A stretch of 25,458 nucleotides of DNA from Polytrichum commune. Taxonomy: Eukaryota > Streptophyta > Polytrichopsida > Polytrichales > Polytrichaceae. Under the pieces are notes generated by a model that was not told the DNA's origin, did no database searches, and saw only the letters and a program-made list of their open reading frames with translations. Below, in pieces: positions 1 through 9,873 of the stretch. Each line of letters starts with the position of its first letter. Position 1 is the first letter of the stretch. The stretch lies in NCBI GenBank assembly GCA_950295325.1, contig CATNTY010000035.1:1-25458 (forward strand). The letters run 5' to 3'. The translations under genes were made by a program, and so were the position numbers.

Positions 1-211
1 AGCGCTCCGCAAAGCTGGTGCAAGAGCAACTATGAAAAAATCAAAATTTTCCAGCATGTTTATGATTTCCTACAAAATTTTAAAGGAAACCTTGTAGAGT
101 GACCAACACTCGCACATAGGGTACATGGTATATCCACAGGGTGGATTTCTAAAACCGACCACTGGCAGAATTAAACCAACCGCTGGCAGCCAATGAAATG
201 CTGGCAGCGCT

Positions 212-1538
212 GTGAACGGTAAAAGCACCTTGATAGGTGCTTCCGACATAGGGGTCGATTTTAAGACCCGCACGGAAATTGCCACCCCTACCTTAGCTTG
301 GGAAAGTGGCTTATTTTCAGACACGGTTCTTGAGAAACCAGTGACACATGGTGTTGCAGTGACTAGATGGAACCCAATCCTACCTATACCTATGGATAGA
401 GTACATATTGGCACACTACATGCTCAAAATAGAATTATAAAGAAGATTATGCACTTGCACTTCATGTTTGTGTGGATGATTCGAGATAAGAGAGAACAGA
501 AATTAGCCATAGATGAAATGCAGAGGATGTTGTCTGCAACAGGTGCACATGGAGGGGAGGTCAAAATTCTAAAGGATGATCAACTCTCTAGAAATACCAA
601 CTCAGTCCCAAACAAACCTTCGTTTGGTGGTGCACACATTGACAAGTTGTTCAAGCCAAGCACTTTAGAGGGAGGGTCTAATAGAATGTGGAAGGATCTG
701 GTTGCAGCAGAGAGGAATTTTTTCGATGATAGATCTCAAAGAAGAGAAAAATTTGAAATATGGCAGGAATTTGAGAACGTACCCCCATATCTCACTAGCC
801 TAAGTCTCAGATGAAGAGATCAATACCTACACGACAAAAATTGAGAATTGGGGTCAACAATTCCTTAGGGTTTTTGGTAAACAACATCTCACCCATTACG
901 TGGTATTTACAACATCAATCTTTCTATCACTTAACTCAAAACATTACCATATAAAATGTGATAGTTTTACACAAACTTTGAATTTTTCGAGCCAAATTTT
1001 ACAACTAGAATCTTTGTTTGGTTTGGACAGCATGTGCTCATAAAGCACACACCCTGGTTTGTGGCCCAATATGGTATTATATCGATGTGGTCATGTCAAG
1101 GCATGGAGTATTCACACAAAGCAGCAAAATCTGCATACCAGAGATATGGCCAGCACAGTGGAGGCAAAACAAAAACAAAAAAATCCCCATTCTACAAACC
1201 TATGAGCATTGGTACCAAATCATCCAGGATAGGTTTCGAAAGCAGAAAATACAGGATACTGTAGATGATCAACAAGATCTTGAACTGGAAGCCCAAATTG
1301 AAGCTCGGCGTGGATGTCACTTGCATCAAGTGCTCGTGAGCATGCAGCAGAATGCCGAGCTTATTGTGATAGAGTTGGAAGCGGGTGGATCTGAATAACA
1401 ACTGTTGAAGACGAACGTGACATCTCACTAGATGCAGCAACATCGAGTGAAGGTGCCGAAGGTGATGATCTTGAGTCAGAATTTCCGTTGTTTGAGGAGG
1501 AAGTCAATGGCAGTGCATTTGATGATGAAGAATTATGA
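212..1538 (+). pseudogene. Decayed multi-exon gene, unidentified family (possibly transposon-associated)
   Basis: A protein-like reading can be followed across three frameshifts and one intron. It begins near the ATG at 392 (MDRVHIGTLHAQNRIIKKI), though the frame is open from 212. It runs in frame 2 to about 800, then continues in frame 3 (DEEINTYTTKIENWGQQFL) to 902. A GT-AG intron (903-1030) removes the next 128 bases, and the phase-0 junction reads HYV/HVLIKHTPW. Frame 2 then runs to about 1195 (GMEYSHKAAKSAYQRYGQHSG), where one base appears lost, and frame 1 continues (QTYEHWYQIIQDRFRKQK). A third shift near 1390 leads to an acidic tail (DDLESEFPLFEEEV) ending at TGA 1536-1538. The protein looks basic and helical in the middle with an acidic C terminus. 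I do not recognise a named domain; the pattern reminds me of a dispersed family common in early-diverging plants, but that is an impression only. The frameshifts make it a pseudogene. Confidence 0.5.
903..1030 (+). other. Intron of the decayed + strand gene
   Basis: The donor GTATTT follows the codon GTG at 900-902, and the acceptor ends TTTGGACAG at 1030. Splicing joins two segments in phase 0, bypasses the stop codons between them, and gives a smooth HYV/HVLIKH junction. Its survival argues that the locus is a decayed spliced gene or a DNA-level copy of one, not a processed (retrotransposed) copy. Confidence 0.45.
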
Positions 1539-1912
1539 ATCTAAAAGAATGCAACGAACTCTTGAAGGTTGCTCCACGGTCATTTCAGAAACCCTCCTTG
1601 CTTTCTCTATTCTTCTGTTAATATGTGACTTGCCAAAATAGAAAACTTTGTTATTAAGAGCTGTATTTGCCTAAACCAGGATGAATCAAATATAACTGCA
1701 AGAAAAGCAGTGTGATTATATGATTGATTGACCAGAAATCATAATTTCTTGACACAGATTGACAAAAATGGACACTAGATATTTCTAGATAAAAGACAGT
1801 AAAGTGGGACTCACGTGACAGGAGTAACGAACTTTGTCAAGAATTATAAATGTATGCGACCCACAAAACCTCACTTTGAAATATAATAGCAAATAGAGAA
1901 TGATAATATTAC

Positions 1913-2652
1913 CTTCTTCATGGCAAGTCCTTGCCGGACAATCCACATGTTGAAATCTCGAGTACCATCCAGACCGGTGCACATGAGAATTTCTTGTCTT
2001 AAATTTGAAAGTGACCATGTTGGCCCCACTTCAAATTTGTACTGCCTCTCCTCAAGTTTGCCAATGATCTTCACAATAACAATGACTTCTACCTGGTCCA
2101 TAGCCTCACAAACATCCTGATATCATGCGTACTCTATTAAATTGGAATGTGGTTTACAATAGCATACCAGTAATGCTTCGTGGGTCAATTCAATCTTCAT
2201 ACTCGGATAGATACAAATCTGCAAAAAGATGACCAGGAGTTATCAATATACCCATTCATAAGCTGCCATTCACAATTTGGATGTCCTTCTGCACCAGAAT
2301 CACAAAACCCTAAATCAAGGTTTTGCACAACACGATCCGTTGCAAACCTACTTGCAAATATAGAAGAACAGAAAAACAAGGTAAGCATTTGTTCTTACAA
2401 TTTACGTGTCTTCTGGCTGGGCGATCTCTCTCATGCAAATGTAATCCACAAATTTCTTGCACAACACTTGCTAGTATCTTGAATTCCAGAATCCACCTCC
2501 GAGCTTCCTGCGCATGGTTTCCTCTGATTCTAGGATTCAAAGTGACCTAGGAGCCACTTCATACTTGCTGGGAATCCAATTGTTGTTTGCATCTTGGGAG
2601 TTGTACAAAAACAGAGATTGTAATCTACTTCTACGAGGCCTCATTGCTTTTT
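1913..2652 (-). pseudogene. Decayed multi-exon minus-strand gene fragment, unidentified
   Basis: Three exon-like blocks read on the minus strand. Block 1 (2652-2406) follows an acceptor ending GCCGCAG and ends at donor GTAAAT. It reads MRPRRSRLQSLFLYNSQD, then two in-frame stops (TGA and TAG) with plausible coding sequence on either side (WIPSKYEVAPRSL, MRRKLGGGFWNSRY, VLCKKFVDYICMREIAQP). Block 2 starts at 2350 after acceptor TTTGCAAG. The split codon ACT rejoins in phase, and it reads RFATDRVVQNLDLGFCDSG to about 2200. Block 3 (2116-1913) follows acceptor GATATCAG, is 68 codons long (DVCEAMDQVEVIVIVKIIG ... FNMWIVRQGLAMKK) and ends at donor GTAATA. Block 3 could have a ubiquitin-like beta-grasp fold, but I see no diagnostic motif. 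The blocks face the + strand remnant at 212-1538, so the two genes converge. The two stops indicate a pseudogene. Confidence 0.4.
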
Positions 2653-2659
2653 CTGCGGC

Positions 2660-4119
2660 CAAGAAAATGAAGAAAATATAGAAAGATGCTTGGTGAAGCA
2701 TATAGTCGTAGGCACGTGGAAGTGAAGTTGGGCCCACCAAATATCGGCACGTGCTCATCCTCTCTTTTACTGCCCAGTGGCCAAATTTTGAACAACGTGG
2801 AAAATTTTATGTGAAGGGCAGCCTACATCATGTCTTCATTAGCTAGCCCTATAAATTCACAACCCTAGATTCCAGTTACTTTCTAATGAACTTTTCTGAT
2901 CAAACGTCTAGAAGTAGTACCATAAACGTCTGTAGTTTAAATTGGATATTTTTTCATGGCGATCTTTATTGTTGCGTTAATTACTCAAATATAGAATATC
3001 AAGATGAGATTTTCAAATATTATCATTAAAAGCGATGCTCAAAATAAATGGCCAATTTGGTTTTGGATGTAAATTTCATGAACTTAAATATTTTAAAGTT
3101 GGATTTTTTTTCATGATTCTTGAGTTCATTATAAACTTGAGAGCATCATCACAAAAAAATATTAAAAAAAAATATTGATTTTATGTAATTTTATCATATC
3201 TAAAACAAATTAAGACAAACACTTGTTTGATCTCACCTATTTGCACACCATTTAAACAATCTTCTAAAATATGTAGATTTTTCTTTAAGAAAATAATTTG
3301 TAAACATAAATTACTTGGTTTTGTAGATCAATGTTCTTGTTCAATGCTTATAATGTGGTATGGACCTCGCGAGTAGGATGTGTTTCAACATTCCTAATTA
3401 AAAACTGTTGATGATTTTTTGCCAACAGTTGGTGGGAAATTAGTTAGGATGTTTCTTGAACTTCATGTTGCAGTATTGTTGGGAAAGAATAGCAATAGTA
3501 GAAGGAAAGATGGAGAGTGTCTTATCAATCAACTCGGAGTTGAGCAGTGATTCAATGCACCTTGGAATTGAATGAAAGAAAATAAAGGAAGTCTAGGGTT
3601 GCACGAATTGATCCAATCATTGCGCGCTTGTGGAAGAAAAATGGTATGTTCGTGGTGGAACTGGGCCTACAGTTGACTCCATAGCTATGTGGGGTCATCA
3701 ACGTGGATGTATTGCTACTGTAATGAAGTATCAAGGTGTCGGCGGAGGATAAGGAGAGTCTGCCACTTGCAAACTGGTGGTAACTTTGCAGTAATTTTGG
3801 CGTCGAGGACATTGACAAGTTTCCCCGCAGGAAGGAATGTTTTAGCATCGTTATTTCATTCTAGAAATTTGTTACCATCAAGTGTTAATGCGTCAAAACT
3901 GAGAGGTTGGAGATGTGACTCTTTAGACTTAGTGAGTGTAGACATCATGACTGGATTATACTTTGTTTGAGAAGATGCCATGCCGTAATTGAGAAATAAA
4001 TGCTATTGTCATAATATTGTACCAGATTTTATCATAACTCTGAAGTTTGAATGTCGAGTGATTTGTTGCTATGTATTATACTATATTATGAGGAACTACA
4101 GTGATAGAATAATCTGGGT
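2660..4119. other. No recognisable gene; AT-rich intergenic sequence
   Basis: This stretch has no long open frame with a recognisable motif. A TATA-like CCTATAAATTC lies at about 2848-2858 on the + strand, without a convincing downstream gene. The part from 2900 to 3350 is very AT-rich with homopolymer runs. Overlapping frames on both strands around 3550-3970 (98 and 93 codons) show no family signature and are probably chance. Confidence 0.5.
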
Positions 4120-4660
4120 GTGATACCAAATCCGGAATCAACATCACATGTTCGATGCAGAGAGGAAAGGAGAGGGATCGAGAGAGAGGTATCTTAATGG
4201 AATGACTCGGTTATTCAGTGTAACTCTGATACTACCGTAGTCTCTAATGCTTGAGTGAGGAAGGGGATGCAGACAGAATAATGAGTGAGAGGTTGCAGGT
4301 GAATGAAGAAGCTACAAAGTAAAGGTAAGAAATACAGTGTTTGCGGATTGAGGGCAAGATAGATGTGCAGGTCGATAGTAGGTGAAAGAGATATGTATGC
4401 CTATATCAAACGAGAGAAGATGTAGTCCGAGAGTAAGCCGGAGAGTTGCAAACTAGGAGCAAATTAATGAGTTGCAGATTAAAAGTAAACTAGAGAGTTG
4501 CATTCCAAGAATAAGTGAGTGAACTTGTGCAATGAGATCAAAGCGAAAGAGTTGCAAGCTGAGAGTGAGGAAGAACTATTGACCGAGAGTAAGCGGGGGA
4601 AGAGAGCTTGAGAGAGTTTTCGTATTGATAACGTGTTGCGAGCTTCGAAAAGAAAGAGAT
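4120..4660. repeat. Purine-rich, degenerate short-repeat stretch
   Basis: The + strand is strongly GA-biased and re-uses the phrase GAGAGTTGCA and variants (near 4441, 4470, 4495, 4547), spaced tens of bases apart with drifting spacers. It looks like a degenerate minisatellite or old purine-rich repeat. I see no coding potential. Confidence 0.35.
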
Positions 4661-4688
4661 GAATAGTGTGTAAATATGACTAGCTCTC

Positions 4689-4708
4689 GCCCATACGAAG
4701 GTATGGGC
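4689..4708. other. Perfect 8-bp hairpin, GAAG loop
   Basis: GCCCATAC and GTATGGGC form a perfect 8-bp inverted repeat around a 4-base loop. It stands alone between the purine-rich stretch and unassigned sequence. It is too short to name; it may be a remnant of a small inverted-repeat element. Confidence 0.4.
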
Positions 4709-4739
4709 TGTATTTGTGTATTTGCATGTGCATGCCACT

Positions 4740-6748
4740 ATGCTTGATTGACAACTGAGGCTTAGTTACCTCGGGAACTGTGCCAGCCTAATCTGGCGGC
4801 ACTTAGCCTTAATCAACCGCCTAGACCCTGGATCTGCAATAATTAGCCTAGCATCTAAGGCTATTGAGGGAATCTGAGGATGGTTGTCCTAACAATTTCC
4901 TCCTTCATGGTTTCTTTCATTTTGTGATTTGTGCATGCACATGACTAATCTTTTCAAATAAATCCCAATATCCAACTCTATGTTTAGATCCCTACTAGCC
5001 TAATCCTACCAATTCCTTCAATCTTCTCTCGGTAGAGTGGAAATTGCCTTGCCCACTACTTCAATCATTCATGAGCATCCATATCCCACCACAAAACCTA
5101 CATGTCCTTGCAAACCTTTGGACCAAGATACACATACATACACAAAATCAACTTGTATTGTTGCACATACATTCTTCTTCCATAAACACTTTTTTTTTGA
5201 GATTTTCAAGTAGTTTCTTCTTCTATACAACCAAAAGGTATGAGTCTCTCCTCTATCCTAACAACCTCACTAGTGCATGCTATCAATTAATTTATGTGCT
5301 TTCTAATGGTATTAATGGTAGATAGAAGTTACCTTTTTGAAATAACCATTAAAGGGAGTAAATAAGCAAGGATAAGGTTAGTAAAAAAAAGGGGGATTAC
5401 ATGTGGATAAGAGAGAAGGTGCTAAGGAAGAAGAACTATTGCTAAAGGTATAGTGAGGACTTAAAGTGGGGAATTGAGGTAATAGTGGAAAAAAGTATTT
5501 AAGTGAGGAGTGAACAATGTCAAGGGTGTCCAATTTTTGTATGAAAAGTTTTTGGAAGTTTGAATGATGGTAGTTTATATTTTTTGGTTAAGGATTGTTA
5601 GATAGTTAGCATTGTTTTTGAATACATGCGTATTGTTAGTGAGACTAAAAACTTTAAAGGTTGGTTAGAGAAGTGTTATTAATACCTAAATATGGCAAGA
5701 AAAGAAAGTAGCTTGAAAGAAAACACAAGGTGGTAGAGAACAGTAATTAATCAAGAGATTGGATTGTGTAAGGTAGTGGAAAGAACTAGATGGGATTGAG
5801 TAGGTTCAAAATAATAGGGGATTCAAGATAAGAATACCCAGATTGCATACACCCTGAGTGTTAATGAGATGGTAGAGGGTGTAGAGGCGACATATGAACC
5901 CTTCTAAATAAAATGGAGGCTATATACATGTAAATGGGATGGGGTCAAGAACTGGTAAAGTGGATACTACCATGAAAAGAGCAGTGGCCTCACTACTTGG
6001 GTAGCCTCATGACTATATGTCTAGTCAATTTAGACTATTAAGGGATGATGTCAAACTACCGGTACATGCAAGGTAGTTGTGGTCACTTACCAATAGGAGA
6101 ATAAAAAACCCCACAGAGAGTGGTGTAGTACACTCGACCGTTACAAGAAGGTACAAGAAGATCCAATGAAATGAAGTAATTAGAATCGTTAGTAACCACT
6201 GGTGGTAGCAGGACCAGTACCGGGGAGAATGAGTTGGTAGACACATGATGGAAGCAATAAGTCATGGTAGAGTGAAATTGGTAGTAGTAGTATATGACCA
6301 GCCGTGGGTTAGGTTGGATATGGTAGCTTGATAGGGTCAAATCCAAGAAGATATAGCATAATAAGGGACAACTAGTTCTACCAAGGGCATAATGGAAGTG
6401 TCCTTTAACAAATGTTTTTCATTTTATCTAAAAATTCTAACTCTAAGGCACATTATCCTACCAATCCCACATGTTTTTACAAGGAATCGTCACTCAGTCG
6501 ATAATTTGTTTTGCTTGGTCAGTTTATTTTTTGCCATGGATTGATTTGTGTGTCCAAAAAAAAAGTTTTTTTGCTACTCACTATATCCTTGATGCAAATA
6601 TATATTATATGAAACACAAATTGGTGAAATGGTTTTTTTAATGCACTAATTTAGGTGAGAAAATTTTAACAACAAGTACAACATTTTTAGGGCTTATGGA
6701 CATACAACCATCCACTTGAAATGATACAACACCCTTAGAATACAAGAA
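4740..6748. other. No recognisable gene; old unassigned sequence
   Basis: Only short open frames occur here, and they have biased, low-complexity content (for example the Ser/Leu/His-rich 93-codon frame at 5044-5325). The + strand from 5330 to 6350 is purine-rich, suggesting decayed repetitive DNA. I could not match any part to a coding family. Confidence 0.45.
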
Positions 6749-7812
6749 TGTTGGATTTTTGTGTATTGCAACCACGTCCACTGTTAGTAAGACACTTAAG
6801 ATTGGTGAATTCATTAGGAATTAGTGAGCCACATAGCAAGCCACTTAAGATTAGTATTCTTCATGTGATTAAATACCGTTTTGGCCACATAGGTGAGGAA
6901 ATCGGAGGTGGAAGAGAATAAGAGCCAAGAAATGACTTCTTGAACTACTCTTAAAAACTTCCCCGTACCTCCAGTAATAGGTACTCCAGTAGATCCTAGG
7001 ACATCATCTACCATGCTATGATTTAAAAGAAGACGAAGGAGATATGTTTTGTTTTTGAGGATCTTGAAAGAGCATTACTCACATTCTTAAAAGAAATAAA
7101 AGATATAGACATCTAGATGGGTGGCACATGTGAGGCACCATCTTCCACTATATATAGAGTTAGGATTAGTATTAGTACACCTTTATTCGTGACGATAGGC
7201 TACACAAGAGCTAGGTCCTTTGTATCTTTACCTTTATGATTACAAGAGCTTCACGCTCAAACCTTCTTCTTAGTTAGTCAAGGTAGAGGCAAAGTAATTG
7301 ATAGCATAGACATAATCAAGTTGATTGTGTAAGTGAGAGATTTAACAAGTGCTATGATTAGAAACTCTCATGAGGTGAGATAGTTGGGAGTTGAGTGTGA
7401 TTATTAAATTATTTTAAAACTTACAAGAAGTGAGAGAAATTTAAGTGTTGAAAGGCAATTGTGTAATGAGAGATCATAGAAGCTCACATGATATTTACAG
7501 TACAAAGTTGGTGAGTGGAGTTGGATACTTTGAAGACATTAAGGAAATTATTGAGAGAAAGAGAAAATTAAAGAATATAGGAATGTGAATGTATGAGGTT
7601 GCATGCAAGGACACTTGATATTTATGTATTTTCCTAAATCAATGCCGCTATGAGTCCAAAGTTATCAATTGCTTAAACATAAACCAAATCATAATTAATT
7701 CCTTGCGTATCCATTTCATTCCATTATCATTCTTTATATTATAACGATTCTTGAACCTACGTTATCTGAGATCCAAAATCATGATAGATTGCCTAAGAAA
7801 ATGAATACAACA
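6749..7812 (+). repeat. Candidate LTR of an older retrotransposon
   Basis: The segment begins TGTTG and ends CAACA. It carries a strong TATA-like CTATATATAG near 7149-7158, and two bases after its end comes TGGTAT (7815-7820), the first six bases of the usual plant initiator-tRNA-Met primer site. The PBS match stops there. No second copy is in the window and no target duplication is visible, so the call rests on termini, TATA box and PBS position only. Confidence 0.28.
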
Positions 7813-7862
7813 AGTGGTATGAATATTAAAAGTGTTATGACGTAATCTTCAATATAATAAAA

Positions 7863-9852
7863 TCGAGTATGGTGATTAACTCGACTTCACAACACACGAA
7901 CGAGCTACAAATGGAAGCTACTACCACAACACTTAACCGAGAGGCTCCGCACACATGGCAGTTGGAATCCCCCTCGGCGGCTAGGTGGGTGATGCCTCCC
8001 CTAGCCTTATATGGATACTTGGGTTGGGTGAAAATTTACCTTTGCCGCGCTCCCTCTGTTCCTAAATTGAAGGGTATAGGGTTAAAAAACTTACCGATTG
8101 ACTCCAATCTTGGCTTGGCAATGGTTGGTGAAGAACCCCTACTCCAACGCTCGGCCGCCCACAACACCAACTCGTACCCGCCAACCTTGGATGGACGAAT
8201 ATCTTCTCGTAAGGTAGCAGACACCCCTTCGCTTGAACGGCCACAACTTTTGTTGACAAGCTTCAATTGGAACAATTAATAGTAATCTGGAAAGCTAACA
8301 ACAAGAACTATAATTCATCCAATTATGAAAGAAACTGCATATATCTTCTTAGAGATATGAGCTTACAAAGTCAGCTCTTAGAATTCGAGAGGCAGTTGGG
8401 ATACCTTCATTCAACCATCCATAACTTATGCTTATTAATTTAGATTCCAGCAAGCTTAGATATTCTAGAAACCTTAAAATCAAATCTACAATTGCCCCAA
8501 AGATCAAAACAATTGCATGCTTTCTCTTGCGGGTATGAGCTTACAAACTCAGCTCTTATATTTTAGGAGGTAGCTGAAATACCTTCATTCAAACATTCAT
8601 AACTCTCACTCCTTAAATTTTATTGTGACAACCTTATATTTTCTAGAAATATAAGACCAAGAATTATAACACATTTAAATATCAAAGCAACTGGATCATT
8701 TATCTTTTAGTTATGCACTTGCAAAGTCAGTACTTGTAGTTTGAGAGGCAACTGAAACACCTTCATTAAAACACTCATAACTTTCACACATCAAATTAGA
8801 TTTTAGCATGCTTACACATTATAAAAAGATAAAAACAAGTACTATAACAAACTTAAATTACAAAGCAACAGAATGACTTTTTGTTTAGTTATGCGCTTGC
8901 AAAGTCAGCGCTTGTAATTTAAGAGGCAGTTGAGATACCTTCATTCAAACACTCATAACTTTTGCTCCCTAACTTTGATTCTAACAATCTTAGGTTTTTT
9001 GAAAAGCTAACATAAAGGGCTACATTCACTTTAAATTTGAAGGCTAAATTGTATTTTTTGTGTCCACTACACTCGCTTGAAAGTGGCACAGCTACTTAGG
9101 GTGTGTTCAAAAACACAGTACGTTATCTCAAAAGTTCTAACTATAAGAATTCTAACGTATGCCTATATTGAATGAATGAGAATGTTATTCTCCTTCTAAC
9201 TACAATTCTAGAGGGCTTTGCCGTCCAAAAAATTAAATTTTGGAGAAAATTAAAAAGGAAAGAGGGGGTTTTTATCACCCTTCAAATGAAGGGTTGGGCC
9301 CCTTCTCCCTTCCGTTCAGCGAGGGGTCTCGTTCCTTGAGCGGAGGCAACCAAGCCCTCGAAGGCGAATGGGGGAAGAGATACCACCTCGCACCCCACTT
9401 GCTCAAGTCCTTAAAAATGTTTTTCATTTCCGTTTGAAATTCATTTGTGATTGCCAAGGGTGGGAACATGGTCCCCTTGCCTTAGTTGGCAAAATCCCTT
9501 ACGCTCGTAGTTGTCATTTTTATTTATTTTTTGGCCGCTTTCGGAATTAATCTTGTTTTGCCGCCGCTTGATTTTTACTTGTTTGATTTGGTTGTTCCTA
9601 ACTTAATCTATCTACTAACTAGCCCACTACTTTCACACTTCCGATTCGGGTAAAGGACATTTCTTTTTTATCCCTTCCGTTTCTAAGTTCTACTTGTTCA
9701 AGAGTTTTATCCCAAGGGTAAAATACCCCTAGCCAGCCTACGTTATTCTAAATGGTTTTTTCGCTAAATTTCCTTATTACTAACCTAATGATTTTGCTAA
9801 AACACCTCAATTGTGAGCCGAATTGCCGTTGGGGGCAATTTTGACGCTCACA
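7863..9852 (-). mobile_element. Diverged relative of the 3.08-kb LTR (fragment)
   Basis: Collinear similarity to the young LTR at 13527-18493 runs along this stretch. GGTGATTAA-CGACTT near 7870 corresponds to 16212. A matching run about the Lys/Pro-rich antisense segment and GCTCCCTC follows, then an array of four ~180-bp repeats, and then the GGGCTTTGCC / GGGGGTTTTTA / AGGGTTGG-CCCCTTCTCC block near 9213-9310 (young LTR near 17625-17720). The distance from the first landmark to the first repeat anchor is 550 bp here and 549 bp there. It probably ends CTCACA at 9852. The left end is lost or replaced near 7863. The orientation matches the young element (minus), and the sequence is clearly older and diverged. 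Confidence 0.65.
8338..9049. repeat. Four tandem 178-bp repeats inside the old LTR fragment
   Basis: The anchor phrase CATAACT recurs with its unit starts at 8418, 8596, 8774 and 8952, exactly 178 bp apart. A second landmark, the TCAGCTCTTA-like phrase, recurs at 8371, 8549, 8727 and 8905, again 178 bp apart. Units are diverged but collinear. They occupy the same place as the 180-bp array in the young LTR. Confidence 0.8.
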
Positions 9853-9873
9853 TGTAGTTTCAGAATTTGGTGA

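Noticed and set aside
3552-3970. 98-codon minus frame and 93-codon plus frame
   Set aside because: They overlap on opposite strands, have no motifs, and show no splice-extended continuation.
4121-4128. Minus-strand TGGTATCA resembling a tRNA-Met primer site
   Set aside because: Only eight bases match and no LTR terminus or repeat is found beside it.
5044-5325. 93-codon + frame rich in Ser, Leu and His
   Set aside because: Its composition is that of pyrimidine-rich DNA, with no domain, no good start context and no neighbours.
7869-8279. 136-codon + frame
   Set aside because: It lies in the old LTR fragment and corresponds to a non-coding part of the young LTR, so it is an accidental frame.
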